26,481 nucleotides of DNA from NCBI GenBank assembly GCA_018303045.1, contig JAGVYX010000011.1, forward strand, positions 1-26,481, in the 5' to 3' direction. The stretch comes from Candidatus Woesearchaeota archaeon. Lineage in GTDB: Archaea > Nanobdellota > Nanobdellia > Woesearchaeales > GW2011-AR9. Positions 1 through 7,705 of the stretch are shown piece by piece; position 1 is the stretch's first letter; the number at the start of each line of letters is the position of its first letter. The translations under genes were made by a program, and so were the position numbers. Under the pieces are notes generated by a model that was given only the letters and a program-made list of their open reading frames with translations, was not told where the DNA came from and did not search any database.

Positions 1-137
1 ATAATTCAACTTTTAATCAAAAATCGCTAAAATATTTTAATCAAACTCTGACTTTCTGTAATTATTGATTGTTTATTTCGTATTTATGCAACACAGCATA
101 TCTAAACACTAGAATTCTTATCTAAACTAATCCCGTC

Positions 138-800
138 CTACAACAACAATTCTTCCAGAAATTTCTTAGGATCTTTAGCTTTAGGCGCCGCATGTCCAAT
201 GAGAACCCCTTCTGCGCCTAATAATAAAGCCTGGCTCACATCTTCTTTTTTATTTACTCCAGCCCCGCATAATACTTTAGTGTCTGGACTAAGGGCTTTA
301 ACTATCTCTACGGCTTTTACAATAACTTCCGGCTGGGCTTCGCATACGGAAAGATCTCCTCCAATTAATTCCGATGGTTCGTAAGCTAAATAAGGCGGTT
401 TCATTAAAGCGATTTTCTTAACCTCCGATAAAGAGGAGGCGCAAACAATCAAGGTGAATTTTTTCTGTCGGGCTAATTCTAACGTATCTCTGATTATAGA
501 TAAAGAAACTTTTCTTTCAGAATGATTAATCAAACTGCCATTAATTCCCAATTCTTTCAATTCATCCATGGCTATTTGACCAGTATAAGCGCCTAACGGC
601 ACCGGATCAACATGCTGCGCAAAGACTGTTAAGGTAGTTTTGTCGGCTATTTCTTTCATAGTAGTGAGAGAAGGAACAACAATTATTTCATAGCCGTTCT
701 TTTTTATTTTAGCAATTTTTTGCGCCAAAACTAAAGCTCTCCGGCCGGCAGCTTCAGGATATAGTTTAAAGTTTAGAACAATTAACGGTTTATCTGCCAT
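138..800 (-). CDS. tpiA: Triosephosphate isomerase, archaeal type
   Basis: This enzyme interconverts dihydroxyacetone phosphate and glyceraldehyde 3-phosphate in glycolysis and gluconeogenesis, in the cytoplasm. The 220-residue length fits the compact archaeal TIM rather than the roughly 250-residue bacterial form. The catalytic set is visible: Lys12 in NFK, His93 in INHSER and Glu141 in AYEPSELIGG, followed by the phosphate-binding CGAGV and GVLIGHA segments near the C-terminus. The loop after Glu141 reads GGD where many archaeal TIMs have GTG. The ATG at 800 is supported by an A/T-rich box centred 26-27 bases upstream and the absence of a Shine-Dalgarno, which suggests a leaderless message. 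The promoter and first codons lie in a 74-bp tandem duplication. No other glycolytic gene is adjacent. Confidence 0.96.
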   Translation of the reverse strand: MADKPLIVLNFKLYPEAAGRRALVLAQKIAKIKKNGYEIIVVPSLTTMKEIADKTTLTVFAQHVDPVPLGAYTGQIAMDELKELGINGSLINHSERKVSLSIIRDTLELARQKKFTLIVCASSLSEVKKIALMKPPYLAYEPSELIGGDLSVCEAQPEVIVKAVEIVKALSPDTKVLCGAGVNKKEDVSQALLLGAEGVLIGHAAPKAKDPKKFLEELLL

Positions 801-940
801 ATACTTGTTTTAAGGCAGAATCTATTTTAACTTTATTGAGCATTGGAGAGTAGAAAATTTAGGTTGTCTGTCATTTACTTGTTTTAAGGCAGAATCTATT
901 TTAACTTTATTGAGCATTGAAGAGTAGAAAATTTAGGTTG
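793..940. repeat. 74-bp tandem duplication of the tpiA promoter and start region
   Basis: Unit 793-866 is repeated at 867-940 with only a few mismatches (for example CATATACTTG against CATTTACTTG). Each unit contains the start-codon triplet, the box and about 40 further upstream bases. On the minus strand the upstream copy therefore has its own ATG at 874 at the same distance from its own box. That ATG opens a short frame that stops at 833-835 before the real gene. The high identity indicates a recent event. Confidence 0.9.
823..830 (-). promoter_or_regulatory. TATA-like box of tpiA (leaderless spacing)
   Basis: On the minus strand TTAAAATA is centred about 26 bases before the tpiA ATG, the distance expected when transcription starts at the start codon. 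A second copy of the same box lies at 897-904 within the upstream repeat unit. Confidence 0.55.
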
Positions 941-967
941 GTTAGTCAAATGCCTGGCTTTTCTAGA

Positions 968-1531
968 TTAAATTTGTTCTTTATTTTTCACAGGAAGAAC
1001 GCACTTTCCATCAATAGTCGGCGGAAACTCTTTCCCATCCGGGCAAAAACATCTGGAAATATCAATAACCTTAGCTGCTTCCAGTTCATTGGTTTCTGGG
1101 TTATAGTCATATAGTGTTAACTTGCCTTTAATCTGACGGTACAATTGTTCCGGCGGATCAATTCTGGCGACGATAATTTGCCTCGTTTCTATTTTTCCCG
1201 GCTTGATTTCTCCCGTGGGAGTTTCTATCTCGGCCATTCTGCCATTATAATTCGGGACAACTTCCAGTGTAACATTATTGCCTTGATAAACAGCGCGCAC
1301 TACCGTTAACAAGGGCGAAAGAGGCATTTCCCCCCGGCAATCGAGAACCTCTTGGCCCTTTTTCTCGCAATCAGCCTGCCTGGCAAATTCAGTGGCTACC
1401 ATTACGGTCTGCCGGCCCATTACATCGGCTTCTGATCGCCGCTCAACTGCTGGCTGGACTGGAGCAGAATATTCTCCTTTCGGCCCGCAGGCGGCTAAGG
1501 TTGCCCAAACTAAAGGTAGAACATATTTCAT
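968..1531 (-). CDS. Putative exported lipoprotein of unknown function
   Basis: The protein has 187 residues and belongs to no family I recognise. The N-terminus is a short hydrophobic signal ending in a lipobox-like LAAC (Cys15), so the mature protein is probably lipid-anchored outside the cytoplasmic membrane. The rest is hydrophilic and mixed alpha/beta in character, with four further Cys (C54 and C64 near DCEKK/LDCRG, and a C-terminal RCFCPDG plus GKC cluster) that may form disulfides. It lies 23 bases downstream of the membrane-protein gene on the same strand, with which it may be co-transcribed. An A/T box (1556-1563 on the minus strand, overlapping the upstream stop) sits about 28 bases before the ATG, so it may also have its own leaderless promoter. 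Confidence 0.75.
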   Translation of the reverse strand: MKYVLPLVWATLAACGPKGEYSAPVQPAVERRSEADVMGRQTVMVATEFARQADCEKKGQEVLDCRGEMPLSPLLTVVRAVYQGNNVTLEVVPNYNGRMAEIETPTGEIKPGKIETRQIIVARIDPPEQLYRQIKGKLTLYDYNPETNELEAAKVIDISRCFCPDGKEFPPTIDGKCVLPVKNKEQI

Positions 1532-1554
1532 TTTCCACTATCCAAAAACCAGCG

Positions 1555-2118
1555 TTATTTAAATCTTCGGGCTATAAAGTATATGATTGCTGAAAATGAA
1601 ATGGCTATAAAAAATATTTTTAGGCCGATGGCTGTAAAAAAGCTCCCTGGGAAGGTCTGAATCAGAAGCGAATCCGCGGCAAACTGCCAGTTGCCTTGAG
1701 GAAAAAATAACTGATGAAACAGAGTAAAGGTAAATTGAAAACTTAACAGCATTAATAATAAAATTAATCCTGCCGTGAAGAGGGAAATTAATCCCGCTGT
1801 TTGCATGATTTTGCCTAATTTTAATTGGTTGTAATTAATTTTGAAATGCCAGGAAAATAAAAACAGCAGCAAGACTGAAATTAAAAACAAAGCATCTGCC
1901 CAACCCATAACCTCTTTTACGTCTTGCAGATGAGCAGTTTCCAGAGAAGTATAATCCGAGGACAGTTCAGCTTTTTCCTGAAGAAACTGCATCACTTGTT
2001 TCTGCTCTATAGTTAACGGTGTTATTGCCAGGCTAAATTTGTAGCTTAACAGCACCAGAAAGATAATAACCGTAATTATCGTGGCAGCAGTTGCTGTTTT
2101 TTCCATCAGCGGCTTCAT
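1555..2118 (-). CDS. DUF1461/TIGR01906-like integral membrane protein
   Basis: The protein has 187 residues with four hydrophobic segments at about 10-31, 75-90, 107-128 and 160-182. The arrangement matches the DUF1461 (TIGR01906) membrane-protein family as I remember it: an extracytoplasmic stretch with E..HL.DVK between the first two helices, and FH.LFFPQGNW...SLLIQTFP..FF before the last. The molecular function of that family is not established. Here it sits between a small anchored protein and a lipoprotein gene on the same strand, suggesting an envelope role. Translation could start at Met1 or Met5; the A/T box on the minus strand at about 2137-2146 favours Met1. Confidence 0.75.
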   Translation of the reverse strand: MKPLMEKTATAATIITVIIFLVLLSYKFSLAITPLTIEQKQVMQFLQEKAELSSDYTSLETAHLQDVKEVMGWADALFLISVLLLFLFSWHFKINYNQLKLGKIMQTAGLISLFTAGLILLLMLLSFQFTFTLFHQLFFPQGNWQFAADSLLIQTFPGSFFTAIGLKIFFIAISFSAIIYFIARRFK

Positions 2119-2171
2119 GGTATTAGCTTCATTGTATTAAATGAAATGAAGAGAATACTTCATTTCGGTAC

Positions 2172-2197
2172 AGAAATACAATCCTTGTTGTATTTCT
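2172..2197. other. Perfect 10-bp hairpin between membrane-protein genes
   Basis: AGAAATACAA (2172-2181) and TTGTATTTCT (2188-2197) are exact reverse complements separated by 6 bases. The hairpin lies about 80 bases past the stop of the 111-residue gene and upstream of the DUF1461-like gene, so it could be a transcript end or processing site. No strong U-tract follows, so the role is uncertain. Confidence 0.4.
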
Positions 2198-2279
2198 TGT
2201 AGCTGCTTTTCAGGATTTTCTTTAATTTATGATGATCATTGTTGATCAACCAAAAGTCTCTCCCAGTCATAAAATAACT

Positions 2280-2615
2280 TTATTGTCCAAAAAACAGCGG
2301 CTGATATCTGCCAGTTTGATGGTCTAATATGCAGTACCAATGCTCTTGGTCAGGATCGCAGCCATTAGTGTTCAGTTTCTGCGTTCGCTTCTGCTCAATT
2401 GTTTCAAATAATTTCTGATCAATGTGCTGGCTGTTCCTCCTTAAACAAAGATCATTCCATTCTTCTCGTTCTGGCTGCTGAACTGTTCGGCAGGCTAAAC
2501 TTAATCCAGAGGAATATTCCCGGCTTAGTTTGGGAATTAACAATACTGCGCCCAAACCAACTACAGCAGTGGCAATCATCCCGGCGGCATATATTTTAAA
2601 CAATTTATTGGCCAT
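2280..2615 (-). CDS. Small membrane-anchored protein, unknown
   Basis: The protein has 111 residues. One hydrophobic segment (about 9-29) follows a short basic N-terminus, giving a signal-anchor or uncleaved signal topology with the soluble C-terminal 80 residues outside. The exported part has four Cys (in LACRT, NDLCLRR, NGCDPD and WYCILD), an even number compatible with two disulfides. I recognise no family. The ATG at 2615 is supported by an A/T-rich box (ATTTAAATATAG on the minus strand, 2638-2649) about 28 bases upstream. It belongs to the run of envelope genes on the minus strand from 968 to 3832. Confidence 0.7.
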   Translation of the reverse strand: MANKLFKIYAAGMIATAVVGLGAVLLIPKLSREYSSGLSLACRTVQQPEREEWNDLCLRRNSQHIDQKLFETIEQKRTQKLNTNGCDPDQEHWYCILDHQTGRYQPLFFGQ

Positions 2616-2637
2616 AGTTAGAGATTAAAAGATTACT

Positions 2638-2672
2638 ATATTTAAATAATTCTAGTTTACATCTAGTTTACA
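2638..2672 (-). promoter_or_regulatory. Promoter box with adjoining 11-bp tandem repeat
   Basis: The A/T box at 2638-2649 is directly preceded, in the direction of transcription, by two exact copies of TCTAGTTTACA (plus-strand reading; 2651-2661 and 2662-2672). Position next to the TATA/BRE region makes a regulator-binding role possible, but a chance micro-duplication is equally possible. Confidence 0.45.
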
Positions 2673-2695
2673 ACTTGAGGATGCCGTTTTTGGTG

Positions 2696-3832
2696 TTAAT
2701 GAGTTTCCTGTTCAGTAAACTTCCGAATTCTCTTTGCCTCAGCCAGAACTGTTGGGGAATATCCGGCATTTTTTCCGCTATAAATATACAGCGCCTGCTG
2801 AACAGTTCTCTTTTTAGAGCCATTCATTAAATCAGACAGGTACCGCGCGGCGGCAGGAATAGCTTTTTCCGGATAAAACCGTTCATCCCAGGCAAAATCA
2901 CAGTGGCGTTCAGCATTCCTCCGGCATTCTCGGGAAACGTTCCAGGATTTTCCGTCACAGCGGATATTTTTGAGGAGTTTGTTTTTGTAAAATCCGCTTT
3001 TAACTCCTAATCCCAGATCCAGGCCGTAATCAGCTGCTGTGCTGGGGACAATCTGCATCACTCCGGCAGCTCCCGTGCAGGAAACAGCATAACGGTTTCC
3101 CCGCGATTCCACAAAGATTATCCCCGCTAGAACGTAGCGGCTGATGCCTGTTTCTGTTTCAGCTGCAGCTAAATCTGGACTATACGTTTCATAAATCCAT
3201 TTTCTGGCAGAATTACTGTCCGAGGGAGGAGTGGAGATAAAAGCATACCTAGAAACAGCATTTCGCAGATGGATTCTGGCTTTAGTTGTTTCCGGCAAAA
3301 GAGAGTAAACTGATAAGCCTAAAGCCAAGGTAGCTGCAGTAACTTTTCTGGCAGCAGTATTGAAATAGTTCTGAGCCAGAGTATTTTTCCATTGTTTAGC
3401 TCTGGCTCTTAATTTTTCAGCAAGGGATTGAGAAGAGCAGGCTAAGGTTGAAATGACGCTTCCGGTTATGATTCCTCCCAAGGTATAGCAGGATTCATAA
3501 ATTCCCTGAACGGCTGCCGGCAGAGAAGGAACTTGCCGGGCTAAAATATCTCCTAAAGACAAAGCTGTGGAAAAGATAACTCCTCCCGCGATTACCTTTT
3601 CAAAAGGACTTAATTTTATTTCTGATTTGCGTTGAGACCTTTTAGCTAGAACGTAAGATGCAGCCAGGCCAATTAGCGTGTAAGCTTTTTCTGAATGAGC
3701 TATAGCCCTAATAACTGCGGGGATAATGGCAACTGCCGAAGGGATTATTTCCGGAGCGGCTTCTGATCCTATAAGAGCCAGCCCGGTTATAGCCGTTCCT
3801 TTTACTAAATTTTCTAGGGTAGTGGAAGTCAT
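2696..3832 (-). CDS. Membrane-associated SLT-type lytic transglycosylase homologue
   Basis: The protein has 378 residues. The first ~175 contain several hydrophobic or amphipathic stretches (about 24-45, 50-65, 83-100, 112-132, 160-180), then a lysozyme-like SLT domain at about 215-370. Diagnostic features are the catalytic Glu242 in FVESRGN, GAAGVMQIVPSTA about 20 residues later, and AAARYLSDLM near the end. In bacteria this fold cleaves the MurNAc-GlcNAc bond of peptidoglycan. Archaea lack that polymer, so the substrate here is open. An insert between the catalytic half and the final helix carries three Cys (IRCDG, RECRR, RHCDF), which with VSCTG suggest disulfides and an extracytoplasmic domain. 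It is upstream in the minus-strand envelope gene group. Confidence 0.85.
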   Translation of the reverse strand: MTSTTLENLVKGTAITGLALIGSEAAPEIIPSAVAIIPAVIRAIAHSEKAYTLIGLAASYVLAKRSQRKSEIKLSPFEKVIAGGVIFSTALSLGDILARQVPSLPAAVQGIYESCYTLGGIITGSVISTLACSSQSLAEKLRARAKQWKNTLAQNYFNTAARKVTAATLALGLSVYSLLPETTKARIHLRNAVSRYAFISTPPSDSNSARKWIYETYSPDLAAAETETGISRYVLAGIIFVESRGNRYAVSCTGAAGVMQIVPSTAADYGLDLGLGVKSGFYKNKLLKNIRCDGKSWNVSRECRRNAERHCDFAWDERFYPEKAIPAAARYLSDLMNGSKKRTVQQALYIYSGKNAGYSPTVLAEAKRIRKFTEQETH

Positions 3833-3839
3833 GGGATTT

Positions 3840-3865
3840 TTTGGATAGTTACTTTGGATAGTTAC
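3840..3865. repeat. 13-bp tandem repeat upstream of the transglycosylase gene
   Basis: TTTGGATAGTTAC occurs twice back to back (3840-3852, 3853-3865), ending 8 bases before the ATG at 3832 on the minus strand. It lies in the leader or core-promoter region, so it could affect expression or simply be a recent slippage duplication. Confidence 0.7.
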
Positions 3866-3894
3866 TTTGGGTTGGTTATATTCGTTTAGAACAG

Positions 3895-4821
3895 CTATCT
3901 AAAATACTCCTGCAGGTTGATATTTTCGTAAGCGGCTTTAGTTCCATCAACAGAAACCATTCCCACCATCAGCCGGTCCAGGCAGGAGGCATTATAAAAC
4001 AGATCAGATACAAATAATCCTTCTTCTACAGTTTTCCCTTCCTCATCATGGGTTCGCCCGGCCGATTCATGAAAATGCCCGGTAATATTTTTTCTGATTC
4101 CTGTTTGCTCAAATACCTCAGCTAGAAATTTATTTCCTCGATTTTCTCTTTTAAACTTTATGGGCGCGCCTTGTTGAGCTAAATGAGAGCCAACTGGCCC
4201 AGGAAAAATACTGCCTGCTTTACAAACCAGTCCTTGAAGTTCAAATTGCTGCCGCGCTTCCCAGAACTCAGCCATATCCACACAGGTTTCCGGATTAGCA
4301 AATTTTCGCGGAACGTGGCTGAAAACAAGTGTCTTTTCCGGATCGGTAATTAACTGCCGTAAATCATTTATATTGACAACATAGATTAAACCGGCTTCGG
4401 TAGAATAAACACCCGTTTGGTTTTGATGATCTAAAGCATATCCACGATTGACAGCATTTCCAGATCTCCAGTCAGACCCAGGCAAAAAAACCAGATGATG
4501 GTCGGGAGTTTCCATTTTTCGCTGGCGCAAAGTATTAACGATATTTCCATGTTTGCTGGTGAAATAATCCAGAATGGGCTCGCAGAGGCCGACTTCTTCA
4601 TGGCTGCCCATTAACACATAAGTTTCCAGACCGCAGTTCCCGACAATTTCCAGAAGAGCGGCAAAATAATCGGCTGGATCCAGTCCTGACCGTTCTCCAA
4701 TCAGGTCGCCGTTTAACACCAGCGCATCAATCCCTTCGTGTTTTAAAATTCCAATTGCCGGTGGAACTACGCGAATGTCTACTCCATGCAGATCAGAGAT
4801 TACACCGTAAGTTTTAGTCAT
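3895..4821 (-). CDS. Calcineurin-like metallophosphoesterase
   Basis: The 308-residue enzyme has the binuclear-metal phosphoesterase motif series: SDLHG (Asp10, His12), NGDLIGE (Asp39), MGSHEE (His74), FSHVPR near residue 168 and TGHFHES near 249. The third motif has Ser73 where Asn is the usual metal ligand (GNHE). GSHE variants are, from memory, seen in some archaeal relatives, so activity is plausible but substrate and metal use are unknown. No membrane segment or signal is visible, so it is probably cytoplasmic. The start is fixed by a TATA box 25-26 bases before the ATG. The gene lies between the envelope group and the U32 gene without an obvious functional link. Confidence 0.87.
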   Translation of the reverse strand: MTKTYGVISDLHGVDIRVVPPAIGILKHEGIDALVLNGDLIGERSGLDPADYFAALLEIVGNCGLETYVLMGSHEEVGLCEPILDYFTSKHGNIVNTLRQRKMETPDHHLVFLPGSDWRSGNAVNRGYALDHQNQTGVYSTEAGLIYVVNINDLRQLITDPEKTLVFSHVPRKFANPETCVDMAEFWEARQQFELQGLVCKAGSIFPGPVGSHLAQQGAPIKFKRENRGNKFLAEVFEQTGIRKNITGHFHESAGRTHDEEGKTVEEGLFVSDLFYNASCLDRLMVGMVSVDGTKAAYENINLQEYFR

Positions 4822-4842
4822 AATCTGTTTATTGGGTCGATA

Positions 4843-4850
4843 ATTATAAA
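4843..4850 (-). promoter_or_regulatory. TATA box of the metallophosphoesterase gene
   Basis: TTTATAAT on the minus strand is centred 25-26 bases before the ATG at 4821 with no Shine-Dalgarno between, indicating a leaderless transcript. Confidence 0.6.
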
Positions 4851-4908
4851 CCTTTCTATTTTTTACTACTTAAAAGATATTACATGCCTTGGAAAGGATA
4901 GAACAGTT

Positions 4909-5064
4909 TAGAGAATGTTGAAAAATAGAGATTTTGCTGATTTTTTGGATCTGTTCCTGACAAGATCCCGGCCATACCAAAAGACTCAAAATTCCGAACA
5001 GAATTTTGTGCCTTTTGTATATACAAAGGGATAGTTTTCCTTTTGTATATTTCAAAGTCTCTAT
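4909..5064. mobile_element. MITE-like element, TAGAGAA family, degenerate copy
   Basis: The left part (4909 to about 4975) matches the left part of the element at 17389-17514 closely, including an identical run through GATTTTGCTGATTTTTT and a shared GATCCCGGCCAT-like stretch. The left end TAGAGAATGTTGAA and the right end TTCAAAGTCTCTA (5051 onward) are near reverse complements of each other and of the ends of the other copy. Inside is a palindrome, CCTTTTGTATATACAAAGG (5011-5029). It has no coding capacity and fills the gap downstream of the U32 gene. Confidence 0.7.
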
Positions 5065-5100
5065 TCATAACTTCTGCCGCTATTTCTACACTGAACTTCT

Positions 5101-7473
5101 TCACATCACGCCCTTGGCCAAATTGCCGATGGTCGCATTGCGCTTTAATTTTCCAGCAGACGGATTTTTTCCCTGCAATACTTTCTTATAATAATCAACT
5201 ATCTGAAATACATCTTTCTCTAAATCCAAATACAATTGGGTAATTCCTGCATCGAGTAATCTCTGGGTGTGCTGCAATAAGGCTAGGGTCTTGGAATACA
5301 GCATTTCAGTGCTGTGGTTAGTTTTTCTTAACGGAAAAGTGTATCCTTTTTTATCGGTTAATAAACTGGTGTTAAATTCCTCCTTGAAAGTCATTACCAC
5401 CGGCCGGCCGTGAGCATAATAAATTAATTTTTCTTTCTGGACAAAAGCCGCCAGTTCGGTTAAATTTAATTCTAAGGAAGCAACAGCCGGATGGCCATAA
5501 ACAGCTAACTGCTGGCCATTAAAGATATTCATCTGAGGCCCAAGAATAATTTCTCCGGCAAACTCCAGTTCCAAAACGCCAACATTATTGGCCATTAATC
5601 CATTGGGTTTTATTTTAGTTACTATTTGCTGCAAGTGTTGAACCTCAGTATCGGTTAGCGCCATGGGCGTATAAAGAAAAAAAGCGGCCTTTCCTTTAAT
5701 TTCTGCAGCGGCCTCTGCGGCATCGGCGGCCAGGGCATCATAATAAATAACGTCAGCGCCGGCTTTAACTGCCAGAAGGGCGTCTTCTTTAGAATAGACT
5801 CGTACCTGCAGTATTCTCTTTGTTCCGGCTGAGGCTTTAAATAAAGGCGGTTCTATTTTTTTCTGTTCGGAAGTTATCGGCGCGAGTTCATCGAGCAATA
5901 AGGAATCTAATTCCTTTCTGAACAGGGTTAATTCGCTCTTGGGAATGAAAGAACAATCAGTGCTAACTTCAATATTCTGCAGTAAGAAAATATCGCTGCG
6001 GAATTTTTCCAATTGCTGTTTAAGATCTGATTCAGCCAGCGGATGTTTTAAGGCTTTACTGGCCGGGCTGTTTAACAAATAGATAATTTTTTTATCTTTT
6101 ACAGTTATGGTTATCTTTGGTACTTCTGTTTCTTTGATCTCTAATTTTAATGAAATCTTTACTTTTTTGTTTTCACCCAGCAAATTCTTTCCCTGATGTT
6201 GAGAAAGAAGATATACCTGAGCCCCAGGGATAAATCCAGGAATAAACAATTTTACCGTCATTCCTTTTTCGGCCTTAATAATTTCTCTGCCCTGCAGAGT
6301 AACTATTTTTTTTACAAAATCTCCCTCTTTCTTTCCTTTATATACGCAGGATAACCCATCAAATAATTCAATATTTTCTTTTAATTCTAAATATCCATTC
6401 TGAACTTGTCCCAGAAAAATTCCCCGCTTGGAAGGAATGACCGGATCAACTATTTTAGTTTCGTGGTTAAAATAACCGGAAGTAAATTCTCGGTTGAAAG
6501 TTAATTTTAAATCATTAATGTCTTCGTCTGTAACTTCCCGGTTGAAAGTTAATTTTAAATCATTAATGTCTTCGTCTGTAACTTCCCGGTTGAAAGTTAA
6601 TTTTAAATCATTAATGTCTTCATCTGTAACTTCCCGGTTGAAAGTTAATTTTAAATCATTAATGTCTTCATCTGTAACTTTAACCTTTTTCAGGTTATAA
6701 TAATAATCTAATTGGCGGCGATAGAGCCTGGTAGCGGTAGCTGCGTATTCTGGCGATTTCATCCGCCCTTCAATTTTAATTGTTCTGGCGCCGCTTTCCA
6801 AGACGTCTTTAACATTTTTAATCATACACAAATCTTTGGCTGAAAGCAAATAACTATCGCCATTATACTGTTTCCGGCAGGAACTGGCGCACAATCCGCG
6901 ATTTCCTGACCGTTTGCCGATTAAGGAAGAAATCAGGCACTGCCCAGAATAAGAAATGCATAAATGTCCATGGACAAATACTTCCAAATGCGCTTGCGTG
7001 TTATCATAAATTTCTCGGACTTGCTGCTTGGTTAATTCCCGCGCTAAAATAAAGACATCAACATCCTTCTGCCAATAATGAACGGCAGCAGAATTCATAA
7101 TCGTAGCTTGGGTGGAAGCATGAATCTGCATTCGGGGAAAATACGATTTTATCAGGGGAGCAAAAGTCAAATCCTGCAGGATTAAAGCATCAACTCCATA
7201 GTGTTCGGCAATACTTACTTGGTTGAGAAAAGCATTTATCTCTTGATTTTTAATTAACGTGTTGAGAGTTAAAAATACTTTTACATGATGAAGATGGGCA
7301 TACTGAAAGGCTTTTTTGAGTTCTTCATTATTAAAATTTCCCGCTAATCTTCGGGCATTAAATAATTTTGAGCCAAGATACACAGCATCAGCGCCATTGC
7401 TTACTGCCGCCACTAACGCTGCAAACGTTCCTGCCGGCGACAATAATTGGACCTTATATTGGACCTTATTCAT
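5101..7473 (-). CDS. Peptidase U32-family protein (RlhA/TrhP/UbiU-like) with internal repeat
   Basis: The protein has 790 residues and is built as two U32-type halves. The N-terminal barrel (about 5-260) has LLSPAGTFAAL, GADAVYLG, IHASTQATIMN and HGHLCISYSGQC, then GLCASSC, giving Cys172, 179, 195 and 199, the pattern used by U32 proteins to bind an iron-sulfur cluster. A beta-rich middle follows (about 330-560) and a second barrel-like half (about 560-775). Characterised relatives hydroxylate rRNA or tRNA bases (RlhA, TrhP) or a quinone precursor (UbiU/UbiV); the name peptidase is mainly historical, and which activity applies here cannot be read from sequence. Residues 266-329 are four tandem copies of a 16-residue unit where one copy would be expected. 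The N-terminus also repeats KVQY/KVQ through a 12-bp duplication. Confidence 0.88.
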   Translation of the reverse strand: MNKVQYKVQLLSPAGTFAALVAAVSNGADAVYLGSKLFNARRLAGNFNNEELKKAFQYAHLHHVKVFLTLNTLIKNQEINAFLNQVSIAEHYGVDALILQDLTFAPLIKSYFPRMQIHASTQATIMNSAAVHYWQKDVDVFILARELTKQQVREIYDNTQAHLEVFVHGHLCISYSGQCLISSLIGKRSGNRGLCASSCRKQYNGDSYLLSAKDLCMIKNVKDVLESGARTIKIEGRMKSPEYAATATRLYRRQLDYYYNLKKVKVTDEDINDLKLTFNREVTDEDINDLKLTFNREVTDEDINDLKLTFNREVTDEDINDLKLTFNREFTSGYFNHETKIVDPVIPSKRGIFLGQVQNGYLELKENIELFDGLSCVYKGKKEGDFVKKIVTLQGREIIKAEKGMTVKLFIPGFIPGAQVYLLSQHQGKNLLGENKKVKISLKLEIKETEVPKITITVKDKKIIYLLNSPASKALKHPLAESDLKQQLEKFRSDIFLLQNIEVSTDCSFIPKSELTLFRKELDSLLLDELAPITSEQKKIEPPLFKASAGTKRILQVRVYSKEDALLAVKAGADVIYYDALAADAAEAAAEIKGKAAFFLYTPMALTDTEVQHLQQIVTKIKPNGLMANNVGVLELEFAGEIILGPQMNIFNGQQLAVYGHPAVASLELNLTELAAFVQKEKLIYYAHGRPVVMTFKEEFNTSLLTDKKGYTFPLRKTNHSTEMLYSKTLALLQHTQRLLDAGITQLYLDLEKDVFQIVDYYKKVLQGKNPSAGKLKRNATIGNLAKGVM
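6487..6678 (-). repeat. Four in-frame 48-bp tandem repeats inside the U32 gene
   Basis: Four units of exactly 48 bp (6678-6631, 6630-6583, 6582-6535, 6534-6487) each encode VTDEDINDLKLTFNRE. They differ only by a few silent changes (GACGAAGAC-like against GATGAAGAC), so the expansion is recent. The last unit runs into FTSGYF, the expected family continuation, which marks this unit as the ancestral one. Confidence 0.95.
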
Positions 7474-7705
7474 TTGATTTTTTTGACATCCCTAGAGCAA
7501 ACTGCCTGGTTTTAGACGACTTCTCATGAAATAAATCATCCTGCATTTAAATCTTTTTATCTGATTGACACTGTTGAGTGGTATTCTGTCTGGGTTATTT
7601 TTGAGCAAAATCTCCATCAATTTTTTGCTTTTTTGGTAAAATTTAGCTTAAAAAGCACTAGAAGTAATAATTAACTCCAAGAAAGCTTAAGAATAGGTTA
7701 ACGCC

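Noticed and set aside
4870..5104. Two overlapping minus-strand frames of 61 and 74 codons
   Set aside because: They run through the degenerate MITE, have no box or Shine-Dalgarno and no protein-like composition.
6487..6678. Regular 48-bp repeats resembling a CRISPR array
   Set aside because: Repeats are directly contiguous without unique spacers and are in frame in a conserved gene.
6494..6700. Plus-strand repetitive frame with a 16-residue repeat
   Set aside because: It is the antisense reading of the 48-bp repeats of the U32 gene; open only because the repeat happens to lack stops on that strand.
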